This document shows positions 6,952 through 16,113 of a stretch of 50,480 nt of DNA, one piece after another. A program made the translations under genes and the position numbers. Source of the stretch: Verrucomicrobiales bacterium (GTDB lineage: Bacteria > Verrucomicrobiota > Verrucomicrobiia > Verrucomicrobiales > V1-33). The first letter of the stretch is position 1, and each line of letters begins with the position of its first letter. Below the pieces are notes generated by a model. It had not been told where the DNA came from, searched no databases, and saw only the letters and a list, made by a program, of their open reading frames with translations. The stretch covers positions 1 through 50,480 of the forward strand of contig JAQGPJ010000086.1 in assembly GCA_028293125.1 (NCBI GenBank), read 5' to 3'.

Positions 6952-9261
6952 ATGCTCCGCCTGAACTTTGCCCCCCGGCTGATGCTGGCGATGATGCTCA
7001 TCGTCACCCTGGTCGCCGGCAGTATTTTCGCGGTGACGCGCGGCAAGCTGGAGACCGCTTGGAGTGACATCATCGAAACCCGTTTTTATTCCCAGACCGA
7101 AAGCCTGGTGACCATGCAGAGGGCGCGGCTGAGCAGCATCCAGGAACGCTGCCGGGAACTGGCGGCCTCCGGGACGGTGATCAGGGCGCTGGAGTCCGGG
7201 AGCGGGGAATTGCCGGAGGAAATCTACCGGGAACTGCTGGCCAAGGCATGGGTGGTGCAGGCCTCTGCAAATTCATTCGATGAGCCTGGCCGGCAGACCG
7301 CACGGGGCCTGGGACCAGGACCCGGCAGATTCCAGAGCCCGGATCCCGCATTGGCAAAGTGGGATGATTTTTTCAGGGGCCAATTCCAAAGCGGTTTGTT
7401 TCAGGCTCCACCGGCGGAGGCTCCACCCCGCTTTCCGGTCGGCAGGCCGGGTGCGGCTCCGGCTTTGGCTTCGGTTCCGGAGAACGCCAGTGCCTCCGGC
7501 CAGCCCCAGCCTTCTCCTCCCGGGCCTCCCTCCCTTTCCCCTGATGGTAAAAACCCTGGAATCCGCAACAGCGGCAATGCGGGCCCGCGTTCCGGGAACG
7601 GCGCGGACTTCCGCCGCCGCCGTTTCGGGCGTCCGGATTTCGGGCGTCCGGATTTTCTGAATCTGGCCCTGATGGACGTGGATGGCCGGATCCGCACAGT
7701 GCGCTCCGGCGGCGGTCCGGATCATGAGAAAGACTGGCTGGTGAGGAACAAAGTCAGCCGCGTGCCCGCCGCCCAGGAGGTGGCCTATATGGTCATCAAA
7801 CCGGATGGCCGTTTCCAACCGCCGCCTGGTGACCGCAGCAAGGCCCCGGATTCCGCCCCATCGGGCAATGCCGGCAACAGCAACAAGGCAGGATCGGAAA
7901 CCCGCCCGGCGGTGTTTGGAATGCCGCTGCGCGAGGTGATCATCACGCCCATCAAAAAGCCGGGCAGCGATGCCCCTTTGGGGGCGCTGATCGTGGGACT
8001 GCCGGTATCCAATTACGGCGAGTCCGCGCTGTATGACCTGAAACGGCAGGGCCATCAATCCGGCGATCTTTTCACCGGCCAGTGGATCGATGACCAGCTG
8101 TTCAGCTGGACGATTCCTGAAGCGGCGAGGGAACCCGTCAGCCGGATGGTGCGGCAAAATCTCGCCGGGGCCGGGCAGGACCAGGATGGGGGCGGGAGTG
8201 GAGACGGGAGCAGGATCAACATCGACGGCAGGCCCTATCAGATCCTCCTCCGCAGCCTGAACACCTCACAGTCCACGCCGCCGGCCTATCAGATTACTCT
8301 TTTTTCCCTGGCGGGGCTGGAGGCGCAGAAAAAGGAGGTCCGCCTCCAGGTGGTCGGCTACTCCGCCCTCGCCTTCGTGGCGGCCATGCTGCTGAGCTGG
8401 CTGCTGGCCCGCCGGTTGGTGAATCCGGTGCAGGCGCTGGTGGAGGGCACGCGAAAAATCAAAAACGGCCAGTATGACACCCGCGTGGAGGTCACCACCC
8501 GCGACGAGCTGGCGGATCTGGCGTCCTCCTTCAACGAGATGGCCGAGGGCCTGCGGCAGCGGGAGCGCTACCGGGATATTCTGTTCCAGGTGTCCGACGA
8601 CGATATTGCCCGGAAACTGATCGAAACCGCTTGTCTCGGCGGAGAGCGGCGGGAGATTTCCGTGCTGTTCTGCGATATCCGCAGCTTCACCGCCACCACC
8701 AACGGCATGGCGCCGGAGGGCATCATCGACATGCTCAACGAGCATATGACCGCGCTGACCGCGATCGTACACAAGCATCATGGGGTGGTGGACAAGTTTG
8801 TGGGGGATCTCATCATGGCCATCTTCGGTGCCCCCAAATCCTACGGTGACGACGCCGGCAATGCCGCCGCCTGTGCGCTGGAGATGGTGGCCCGCCGTGA
8901 GGAGCTGAACGAAACCACGGCCCACCCGCCTTTACTCATGGGCATCGGCATCGCCAGCGGCACCGCCGTGGCGGGCTGCATGGGATCGGAGCACCGGCTC
9001 AACTACACGGTGCTGGGAGAGCCGGTGAATCTCGCCTCCCGGCTCTGTTCCGCCGCCGGTCCACGCGAGGTCATCCTGGACCCGCACACCGTTTCGCTTC
9101 TAAGTGACCGGGCGGTTGGACATCAGCTGAAGCCCCTGCTTTTGAAGGGGTTTCCGGAGCCTGTGCCCCTGTTTCATCTCACCCGGCTGGATGCGGCGGG
9201 ATTCCAGGAGACGGACGCGGCCCATCCCCATCATTCCTCCGGTGTGGGCACGGCGGCGTGA
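6952..9261 (+). CDS. Membrane-bound class III adenylate/guanylate cyclase with HAMP domain
   Basis: A 769-residue sensor cyclase. One transmembrane helix lies at about 7-29, then a periplasmic region of about 435 residues, a second helix (about 468-490), a HAMP linker (RRLVNPVQALVEGTRKI to about 545) and a C-terminal class III catalytic domain. Catalytic features are FCDIRSFT (first metal aspartate, about 575), VDKFVGD (lysine and second metal aspartate, about 613-618) and VLGEPVNLASR (Asn/Arg that stabilise the transition state). The lysine favours ATP over GTP. The periplasmic part contains a Pro/Gly/Arg-rich low-complexity segment (about 115-235) with RRRRFGRPDFGRPDF. The ligand is unknown. 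Confidence 0.9.
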   Translation: MLRLNFAPRLMLAMMLIVTLVAGSIFAVTRGKLETAWSDIIETRFYSQTESLVTMQRARLSSIQERCRELAASGTVIRALESGSGELPEEIYRELLAKAWVVQASANSFDEPGRQTARGLGPGPGRFQSPDPALAKWDDFFRGQFQSGLFQAPPAEAPPRFPVGRPGAAPALASVPENASASGQPQPSPPGPPSLSPDGKNPGIRNSGNAGPRSGNGADFRRRRFGRPDFGRPDFLNLALMDVDGRIRTVRSGGGPDHEKDWLVRNKVSRVPAAQEVAYMVIKPDGRFQPPPGDRSKAPDSAPSGNAGNSNKAGSETRPAVFGMPLREVIITPIKKPGSDAPLGALIVGLPVSNYGESALYDLKRQGHQSGDLFTGQWIDDQLFSWTIPEAAREPVSRMVRQNLAGAGQDQDGGGSGDGSRINIDGRPYQILLRSLNTSQSTPPAYQITLFSLAGLEAQKKEVRLQVVGYSALAFVAAMLLSWLLARRLVNPVQALVEGTRKIKNGQYDTRVEVTTRDELADLASSFNEMAEGLRQRERYRDILFQVSDDDIARKLIETACLGGERREISVLFCDIRSFTATTNGMAPEGIIDMLNEHMTALTAIVHKHHGVVDKFVGDLIMAIFGAPKSYGDDAGNAAACALEMVARREELNETTAHPPLLMGIGIASGTAVAGCMGSEHRLNYTVLGEPVNLASRLCSAAGPREVILDPHTVSLLSDRAVGHQLKPLLLKGFPEPVPLFHLTRLDAAGFQETDAAHPHHSSGVGTAA

Positions 9262-9309
9262 ATCCTTGCGCCGACGGGTGTATTACGGCAGCATGGCGGG
9301 CAATTCCGT

Positions 9310-10317
9310 ATGTCCACCGCCTCCGATTTCTCCTCCCCTTCTGTTCCCGCTTCCGGGCTTCCGGCGGCTCCCGCGTTTACGCTTGGCCGCCTGAGGCTGG
9401 ATCAGCATGAGGAGGCCGCCGCCGTCATTCATCGGTCACTGGTGGAGTATTACGGACGGAATCTCAACCAAAGCGGTCGGTTCGGGGACGACTGGCGTCC
9501 ATTCATGATCATGCCGGAACTGTACGAAGCCTTGGATCCGGGCTGCGCCATCACCGCCTGCGGTGTGGACGACCGGCTGCTGGGGGTCTGCTTTTACCAT
9601 CCCCGGGAAACCCATGTCTCCCTGGGCATCGTGGCCACGGATCCTCTGAGCGGAGGCCGGGGAGTGGCGCGGGCCATGGTGGCGGAGGCGCTGCGGCTGG
9701 CGGACGGGGGCGGCCTGCCAGCGCGGCTGGTGTCCAGCGCGCTGAATCTGGATTCATTCTCCCTCTACACCCGGCTGGGATTTGTGCCCGGTCAGGTGTT
9801 TCAGGACATGCAGTTTCCGCCAGACAGGCTTCCTCCGCTCTCCGACAGTTCGAGCGTGCGCCCGGCCACTTCTGCGGACGTCACGGCCATGGCCGACCTT
9901 GAGTTTTCCCTTACAGGGATCCGCCGGGAGAAGGATTACGCCTTTTTTCTGCGTGATCCGGAAAACGGCTGGAACACTCTGGTGTCCGAATCCCCGGAGG
10001 GCGCACTGCGCGGCTTTCTCTGCGGTGTCCGGAGCGGCGGCACCCGCATGATCGGTCCCGGAGTGACCGCTGGCGGAGAAGCAGCCTGGAATCTGATCAC
10101 CGCCCAGCTGCACCTCCATCCGGATACCCGGCCGGTTTTTCTCGTCCCTGTGAAATGCGCAGACCTTGTGGCCCGGCTGTATGCGGCGGGAGCCCGCAAT
10201 GTAGAGCTGCATCTGGCCCAGACACGGGCACTGCCCAACTCCTCCTCCGGTGCCGCCGCATTCCCGCTCAGCCCGGACGCGGTGGTCATCCCCACTTTTC
10301 TTCCGGAAAGCGGTTAG
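9310..10317 (+). CDS. GNAT-family N-acetyltransferase
   Basis: A 335-residue protein. The N-terminal half is a clear GNAT domain: the acetyl-CoA motif lies in SLGIVATDPLSGGRGVARAMV (about 100-120), followed by NLDSFSLYTRLGFVPG, the conserved end of the fold. The C-terminal half (about 175-335) looks like a second, degenerate GNAT-like domain without a clear CoA loop. The substrate cannot be told. It follows the cyclase gene by 48 bases on the same strand, so co-transcription is possible. The ATG at 9310 is the only plausible start before the domain. Confidence 0.8.
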   Translation: MSTASDFSSPSVPASGLPAAPAFTLGRLRLDQHEEAAAVIHRSLVEYYGRNLNQSGRFGDDWRPFMIMPELYEALDPGCAITACGVDDRLLGVCFYHPRETHVSLGIVATDPLSGGRGVARAMVAEALRLADGGGLPARLVSSALNLDSFSLYTRLGFVPGQVFQDMQFPPDRLPPLSDSSSVRPATSADVTAMADLEFSLTGIRREKDYAFFLRDPENGWNTLVSESPEGALRGFLCGVRSGGTRMIGPGVTAGGEAAWNLITAQLHLHPDTRPVFLVPVKCADLVARLYAAGARNVELHLAQTRALPNSSSGAAAFPLSPDAVVIPTFLPESG

Positions 10318-10379
10318 GATATCCGGTGCGGCCTGGTGCGGCCCGCCCCGCCTGCGGTTTTCCCGGAATGGGATAACCG

Positions 10380-12314
10380 TCAGGCCGGGGTTTTGAGAAG
10401 CGGCTGGATCAGCTCCTGCACCGTGGTGCCTTTGATCAGGAAAACGCCGGGAACCAAGCTGTGGCGGCCATAATACAGGATACGACCGCCTTCGACACTG
10501 CCCATGGGCGCGAACTCCAGACGGATTTTCTCCACTTTCGGAGTGGAGCTTTTGACACTTAGAACCTCATAAGTGGCCTCGATCACAATAGGGGCCTGGG
10601 CCAGCGCCTCAAGGCTTTTTTCGGATTCGCTCTGCCAGGAGGCAACCTCCAGATTGGCCAGCACCGGCACCAGGCGCTCCGCGGCCTGGATATTGAGCAG
10701 AGGGGTCACATCTTCCCCACCGCGGGTGGCGGTCCACTCGAATTTCAGCGGCTTGTAGGTCAGATCCACCGGGGGGACCGCGCCCACCGCCTGATGCAGG
10801 GTCTGGAGCTGCTGGGGGTCAAACGACGGCAGCTCCAGCGTGCGCCAGCGGATGATCTGCCTGGGGATGATCTGGAGCGCCTCCGGCCCCACTTTGTAAA
10901 CATAGGGCTCGCCGGCGAAGTTGGCGTAGCCGGGCTTGCCGGGCAGCAGACCGAAGCGCAGGACCCGGCTGTTGTCTGTGGTCACGGGTCCGAGCTGCTT
11001 AAGACTCAGATGCGGGCTGCTGGCGAAAATGAGGGTGGCGACGGGCTTGTCAAAACCGAAGACAGCCTTGTCGGTCAGAGTGTCGCTGACAAAATCGACC
11101 TCGGACTCGTTCAGGGTGTTGATCAGCGAGACCACCCGGCCGCCGTCGGCCTTGATGAAATCCTCGGTGCCGGTTTTCCGGACATACCAGTTGTTGCCCA
11201 CACGGTACAGCTGGACGGAATCCGCTCCCTCCGGTAGCTGCACCTCCAGAAAGGTGACTTTGACGGGATCGATATTCCCCAGGTGCTGATCGCGGAAAAT
11301 GTTGGGACTGTCGATCTGGGCGAGATCATCCACGAGGGCTTTGTCCACTTTGAACTCCGCGCGCCGCTCGCTGTCGCGGCACAGGGCGGATTTGGAGCCG
11401 GCGGCGGGATCGGGATAAAAGCTAAGCGTGGATCCCTTTTTATCCGGGTCCCTGACTCCCCAGAGCGTGATTTCCACGATGCTGGGGTCGGTTGGCGCGG
11501 CGGTGTTGGATCCGGCGGGGGTGAAGGACTGGATCCGGGTGCTGGCCAGTTCCTTCAGAAATTTGCCCACCAAGTCCTGATCGGCCCGCGCATTGGCCAG
11601 CGGGCGGGTGATCACCCACAGGGAACTGTCATCCGGCGCGGTGATGGGACGGCTCATCTCGATGACGCCCTCGCCGCGTTTCACGGAGACCCTGCGCAGG
11701 TTCTCCGGCTTGTATTTCAGGAGACTGGGATCTCGGTAGGCATCCGCCGGCTGGGCGGCGAACTCGTGGAGATCGGGGTGGACCAGGTAGATGTCCCGGC
11801 GGCTTTTGACTCCGTCGAAGCGGAGATACATGGCATTGCCCAGAGGGGCGGTGCGGCCCAGCCGCAGACTGACCAATTTGCCGCCGCCGGGCTTGCGGTA
11901 GGTGAGTTCGATCTCACTGCTCTCGTCCAGTCCCAGTTCGGATTCCCTGACCCTGCCCGAGGTCACTTCGTTCTCATCGATAGTCTCCAGAATTTTGGCT
12001 TTGGCCACAAAATCCAGCATGGTGGTGATAGCTTTGGGATCGGCACGGTCCTTCAGTCCCCGGGCAATGTCCCAGGTTCCGTCATCCTGTTTGCGAAAGG
12101 CGAAATTGCCGGCTCCGCTTTTCAGGTCGATGCCCGCCACCTCCTCCGGCGTCACCTCCGGGGCCGCTTTGCCCTCCACCAGCACATCCCCCTCCAGATC
12201 AAACACCAGATACCCGGCAAGATTGCGGGGCGGCTGCCGGCGCTCATGTAGGAAAATATAGCAAAGCAGTCCCGCGGTGAGCAGGAACAGCAGAATCGTG
12301 GTGCGGATCTTCAC
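10380..12314 (-). CDS. DUF4340-domain protein of an ABC-2 export locus
   Basis: A 644-residue protein with one N-terminal membrane anchor (TTILLFLLTAGLLCYIFL, about 5-22) and a large extracytoplasmic part made of repeated DUF4340 units (for example AGNFAFRKQDDGTWDI and DLVGKFLKELASTRI). It starts with GTG at 12314. It is last in a four-gene minus-strand operon, after an ABC ATPase, an ABC-2 permease and a GldG-type protein. This gene order recurs in many bacteria. The substrate is not established; a link to gliding is known only for Bacteroidota. Its role is probably as the periplasmic partner of the complex. Confidence 0.85.
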   Translation of the reverse strand: MKIRTTILLFLLTAGLLCYIFLHERRQPPRNLAGYLVFDLEGDVLVEGKAAPEVTPEEVAGIDLKSGAGNFAFRKQDDGTWDIARGLKDRADPKAITTMLDFVAKAKILETIDENEVTSGRVRESELGLDESSEIELTYRKPGGGKLVSLRLGRTAPLGNAMYLRFDGVKSRRDIYLVHPDLHEFAAQPADAYRDPSLLKYKPENLRRVSVKRGEGVIEMSRPITAPDDSSLWVITRPLANARADQDLVGKFLKELASTRIQSFTPAGSNTAAPTDPSIVEITLWGVRDPDKKGSTLSFYPDPAAGSKSALCRDSERRAEFKVDKALVDDLAQIDSPNIFRDQHLGNIDPVKVTFLEVQLPEGADSVQLYRVGNNWYVRKTGTEDFIKADGGRVVSLINTLNESEVDFVSDTLTDKAVFGFDKPVATLIFASSPHLSLKQLGPVTTDNSRVLRFGLLPGKPGYANFAGEPYVYKVGPEALQIIPRQIIRWRTLELPSFDPQQLQTLHQAVGAVPPVDLTYKPLKFEWTATRGGEDVTPLLNIQAAERLVPVLANLEVASWQSESEKSLEALAQAPIVIEATYEVLSVKSSTPKVEKIRLEFAPMGSVEGGRILYYGRHSLVPGVFLIKGTTVQELIQPLLKTPA

Positions 12315-12363
12315 AGTTCAGAGGGCTTTTGTGAATTTTACGGACAGGAACCGGGGCCGGCGG

Positions 12364-13989
12364 TCAGCTCCGGCGGGAGCTCCACACCATCAGCCCGGTC
12401 ATAAGCGCCGTGAGCGGCAGAATGATGGCGGTGGTCCAGAAAATCCGCTGCCACTGCCCTGGCTGGATCTGGATGGCGAACTTGTGTTTGGCCTTGTCCG
12501 TGGTGCTGTCATTGGGTGCCACCACATCCCGGTGCATCATCCAGTTGATGGAGCGGATGAGGAAATCGTACTTGGTTTTGGACATCGCGTCCGGGTCCGC
12601 AAAACTGCTGTTGCTGAAAACGATGAGCCGGGAGCTCTTCATCTGCACCCGTGGATCCCTGGCGGCTCCGCGCTCGGCGGCAGCAATGACATAAAGCGGC
12701 CCCTTGTTGTCGTCACCGTCAGGAGTGGGATCATAGGCTCCGAAATCCTTTTCCCCCCAAAAATCGGACGAGGCGGACAGGACGGGCTTCACATCGATGT
12801 TCTCCGCCCGCTGTTTCTCGGTCCCCGTTTGAATTTTAAGGGATTTGGTTTGACCGGTCAGGGTCACGCTGGAGCTGACAATGCCGGAGCTCAGCGGTGT
12901 GCCATCCAGGAATCTCGCATTCTCGACCAGGAAGTTTTTGATCACCCCGCCCGTGCCTTTGGTGGAGTTCATGATCCGGTCGGCCTGCGGCACGATGCCA
13001 TACTCACTGAGAAACTTGTCCAGCAGCGGGGTGTCGTGCTCGGGATTGAGCATCACACAGAGAGAGTGCCCCGGGGTTTCCAGATAATTTTTCAGGATGG
13101 CGATCTCCCGCTCGGTCCCCTCCTCGGGGGCAATCCAAATCAAAGCCTCGGCGTCCAGCTTCTCGTCCTTGAGCATGATGGAGTAGGGCTCGAACTCGAT
13201 ATTCTGCAGCAGGCAGATGTCACGGACACGGTCAAAGGCCGAGGTGCCGTCGGGTAGACGGCGGGGCACGCCCAGACCGGCCACGATGCCCAGTTTGGGC
13301 TTCTCCGTGGTGGTCACCCCCAGGATGGCGGAATTGAGCAGACTTTCCCCTTTGAAGGCTTGGGCAGTCAACGTTTTGGGATCGATATCGTAGAGGGCCG
13401 CCTCCGTGATCCAGCGCTGGGCGCCGCCCGTGGCGGCGGTGGCCGCGGAGGCCCCCGGCATCTCCGCCTGCACCAGCACGCCGTTCCGGTCAAAATTGGT
13501 TTTGGTCCGCAGTCCCTGCTGCACCTTGAACGTCTCCCATGCGGAGGTGTCCCGGAGAGTGTCGATCACTTTGACCTCCAGCTTTCCCTTCATGGTCTCC
13601 TTGTACTGCTGGAGGAGCGCATTGAGGTCCTTTTCCGTTTCATTGCCCCGCACCGCCAGCACGGTGATGCGGACCGGAACGGTGACCTTTTTCAGAAACT
13701 CCACGGTCGTCGGCGCCAGAGTGAAGCGCTTCTCGTAGGTGTTGTCCCACTGCTTGAAATGCCGGGAGGCCAAGTAATTCACCAGACCGTAGAGCACCAG
13801 TCCCAGAAAGAGCTGGGTGGCCACATTGAAGGCGATGCGCAGGCGTTGGATGTGCGGCACCTCCGGCGGGCCCGGAGACGCGGAGGGAGCCAGGGTCTCC
13901 ACCGTATCACTGGACGGCGGGGCATCCCCGGCAGGAGGGGTGGAGGGCAGCGGCTCCGGTGAGGTGTCAGGAGGGGAATCCTTCGTCAT
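12364..13989 (-). CDS. GldG-family ABC exporter auxiliary protein
   Basis: A 541-residue protein. A Pro/Ser-rich cytoplasmic N terminus (about 1-45) leads to a membrane helix (FLGLVLYGLVNYLA), a long periplasmic part with the GldG-type fold (LPDGTSAFDRVRDICLLQNI, LIWIAPEEGTEREIAILKNYLE, HSLCVMLNPEHDTPLLDKF) and a C-terminal helix (about 517-540). I took the ATG at 13989; a TTG three codons upstream is in frame. No Shine-Dalgarno is visible. It is encoded between the permease and the DUF4340 protein and probably forms the extracytoplasmic part of the transporter. Confidence 0.87.
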   Translation of the reverse strand: MTKDSPPDTSPEPLPSTPPAGDAPPSSDTVETLAPSASPGPPEVPHIQRLRIAFNVATQLFLGLVLYGLVNYLASRHFKQWDNTYEKRFTLAPTTVEFLKKVTVPVRITVLAVRGNETEKDLNALLQQYKETMKGKLEVKVIDTLRDTSAWETFKVQQGLRTKTNFDRNGVLVQAEMPGASAATAATGGAQRWITEAALYDIDPKTLTAQAFKGESLLNSAILGVTTTEKPKLGIVAGLGVPRRLPDGTSAFDRVRDICLLQNIEFEPYSIMLKDEKLDAEALIWIAPEEGTEREIAILKNYLETPGHSLCVMLNPEHDTPLLDKFLSEYGIVPQADRIMNSTKGTGGVIKNFLVENARFLDGTPLSSGIVSSSVTLTGQTKSLKIQTGTEKQRAENIDVKPVLSASSDFWGEKDFGAYDPTPDGDDNKGPLYVIAAAERGAARDPRVQMKSSRLIVFSNSSFADPDAMSKTKYDFLIRSINWMMHRDVVAPNDSTTDKAKHKFAIQIQPGQWQRIFWTTAIILPLTALMTGLMVWSSRRS

Positions 13990-14044
13990 TTTGGGCAAAT
14001 AGGGGGAAAAGGGGAATCGGATTGGGCCACGCCGGGCTTCGGCT

Positions 14045-14803
14045 TCAGGCCTTCCAGCGGCGGTATTCCAGCACCTGATGGGTGGCGGTCAGCAGGAAGG
14101 CGGTGCCGCTGAGGTAATAAACCAGGGCGCGGGAGTCAATGAGGCCCATGGTGAAGTAATCCATGTGCCGCACGGTCACCGCCTGGTCGATGAAGGGACG
14201 CAACTGATCGGGGTTGTTCTGTGAGATATACATCAGGAAGTAACCCGCCAGGAAGTGCAGTAGCATCAGAGCGAAAGCCAGAATGGCCGCGATGATCTGA
14301 TTTTTGGTGAACGCCGAGGCCAGACAACCCATGGCGAGGTGGAAAATGCCGCTGAACAGGATGATGGTATAGCTGCCGATGAGAGCTCCCGGGGGAATTT
14401 CGACCTGACCTTTCATGATCCAGTTCAGCAGGCCGAAATACAGCAGGCCCGGCAGCCAGAGCACGATGTAGAAAATCAGCGCCGAGGTGAATTTGGCCAT
14501 CAGCACCTGCCAGGTGCGCACCGGGGCGGTGAGCAGGCTCTCCAGAGTGCCCTGCCGCTGCTCCTCGGCGAACAGCCGCATGGTGATCAGGGGGAAGAGG
14601 AAAAAGTAGTAATACCAGAACCACTGGGGGAAAAACGTCCACCGGACGATGCTGAACTCCGAGGGCTTCTCCCGGAGAAAGCTGATGGAGGCGCTGAAGG
14701 ACACCCCGGTGATGGCCATGAACAGCGCCAGCACCACCCAGGCGACAGGGGATTGGAAAAACGCCCGGAGTTCCTTGCCGAGCAGAATGAGAAAGGTTCG
14801 CAT
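14045..14803 (-). CDS. ABC-2 type permease (GldF-like)
   Basis: A 252-residue membrane protein with about six hydrophobic helices: the first is in SPVAWVVLALFMAITGVSFS, the second in WYYYFFLFPLITMRLFAEEQRQGTLE, which carries the ABC-2 family signature E-E-x-x-x-G-T-L-E, then ALIFYIVLWLPGLLYFGLL and others. It is the membrane part of the exporter whose ATPase is the preceding gene in the operon. The family has GldF of gliding bacteria and NosY-like permeases as relatives. Substrate unknown. Confidence 0.9.
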   Translation of the reverse strand: MRTFLILLGKELRAFFQSPVAWVVLALFMAITGVSFSASISFLREKPSEFSIVRWTFFPQWFWYYYFFLFPLITMRLFAEEQRQGTLESLLTAPVRTWQVLMAKFTSALIFYIVLWLPGLLYFGLLNWIMKGQVEIPPGALIGSYTIILFSGIFHLAMGCLASAFTKNQIIAAILAFALMLLHFLAGYFLMYISQNNPDQLRPFIDQAVTVRHMDYFTMGLIDSRALVYYLSGTAFLLTATHQVLEYRRWKA

Positions 14804-14872
14804 GAATGAAATGGACTTCGGAAAAGGGAAAACCGGCGGGTAGACTCCTCCGGCCCGCAGGGGGAGGAAAAA

Positions 14873-15808
14873 TCAGTCGCGCTGGGTCAGCTCCACAAAA
14901 ACATCCTCCAAGGTGGCCGTATGGCGGGTCAGTTCGCGCAGGGGCCAGTGTTCGGCCTGCGCGAGCAAGTGCAGGGTTTCGCGGATGTCATCAGGTCCCG
15001 GCTCCACCCGCAGTTCAAACCGCTGCCACCCCTCCCCGGCATCCGAGGAGGTGAGCCGGCGCACATGGGGCAAAGCCTGGATTTTGTCCTGGGCGGCGGC
15101 GGCATCGGCCTTCACCTCCAGGGTCACCACTCCGCTGGACTGGAGATTGGCCGCCAAGGCATCCGGGGTGTCATCCGCGCGGATGCGCCCTTTGTTGATG
15201 ATGATCACGCGGCGGCAGCTCATCTGGACCTCACTGAGAATGTGAGTGGACAAAAGGACCGTATGCTCCCCGGCCAGTTGGGTGATGAGGTGGCGCACTT
15301 GGCGGATCTGATTCGGGTCCAGACCGTTGGTGGGCTCATCCAGAATCAGCAGGCGCGGTTTGTGGACCAAAGCATCCGCCAGTCCCACACGCTGCCGGAA
15401 GCCTTTGGAAAGGTTGGAGATCATTTTTTTACGGACTTCGCCCAGCCCGCAGTATTCCATGGCCCGCTCCACGCTGCTTTTCACCCCGCGGATGGGCACA
15501 CCCTTCAGGCCGGCGCGGAAGCTCAGGTACTCAATCACCCGCATGTCCTCGTAGAGCGGAACATTCTCCGGCATGTAGCCGATCTCCCGGCGGGCCTTCA
15601 GAGAGTCCGTGAAAACATCGTGGCCTCCAATGCTGGCCTCCCCGCTGGTGGGCGGCAGGTAGCCGGTGAGCATGCGCATGGTGGTGGATTTTCCTGCGCC
15701 GTTGGGGCCCAGAAATCCCACGATCTCACCCTTCCCCACTGCGAAGGTGATCGCATCCACGGCGGTGCGGCCCACAAAGCGCTTGGTCAGATTTTTAACG
15801 TCAATCAT
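14873..15808 (-). CDS. ABC transporter ATP-binding protein (GldA-like)
   Basis: A 311-residue ATPase that energises the ABC-2 permease encoded downstream. The Walker A is GPNGAGKST (about 34-42), the Q-loop region reads GYMPENVPLYEDM, the signature is NLSKGFRQRVGLADAL, the Walker B is LLILDEP, and the switch histidine is in LLSTHILSEV. About 90 residues follow the nucleotide-binding domain, as in ABC-2 drug/lipid exporter ATPases. The ATG at 15808 places MIDVKNLTKRF at the N terminus, the standard start. This is the first gene of the operon, so the promoter should lie between it and 16113. Confidence 0.93.
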   Translation of the reverse strand: MIDVKNLTKRFVGRTAVDAITFAVGKGEIVGFLGPNGAGKSTTMRMLTGYLPPTSGEASIGGHDVFTDSLKARREIGYMPENVPLYEDMRVIEYLSFRAGLKGVPIRGVKSSVERAMEYCGLGEVRKKMISNLSKGFRQRVGLADALVHKPRLLILDEPTNGLDPNQIRQVRHLITQLAGEHTVLLSTHILSEVQMSCRRVIIINKGRIRADDTPDALAANLQSSGVVTLEVKADAAAAQDKIQALPHVRRLTSSDAGEGWQRFELRVEPGPDDIRETLHLLAQAEHWPLRELTRHTATLEDVFVELTQRD

Positions 15809-16113
15809 GCGGGAAGCTGGAGGGAAAAGAAAGGAAAAGCCGGGGTCCGGCACCCGCCGCAGTCCGGGCGGGTCCGTTCTTTAACTGCCCCCGCCGGGAT
15901 TGACAAGGAAAGTTCTCGGACTTGCGGGAAGGTTGGGACGGATGGGCTGCTTTGATGAAAAAGGACCTTGGAGAAATAAAAAGCGTAAATGCCTGAACAG
16001 GTACAAAAAAATTTGCAATAAATTGAGTAATGTTGTTTACATAAATGCGTAACATCCAGTGTCTTAAGGAATTCTACATTCTGGAAGTTTCTTTGAGACA
16101 CTGCAAAAAGTAT
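15809..16113. other. Divergent intergenic region, AT-rich on the right side
   Basis: A 305-base gap between the exporter operon and the CAP-protein gene. From about 15955 onward it is much richer in A and T than the surrounding DNA. It carries an 8-bp inverted repeat (CAGTGTCT at 16057-16064, AGACACTG at 16096-16103) that ends 10 bases before the CAP gene. I cannot assign exact promoters. Confidence 0.6.
16057..16103 (+). promoter_or_regulatory. Inverted repeat in the leader of the CAP-domain gene
   Basis: A perfect 8-bp inverted repeat with a 31-base spacer ends 10 bases before the ATG at 16114. As RNA it would fold into a stem beside the ribosome-binding region; as DNA it could be an operator. 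Either role is an inference. Confidence 0.35.
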
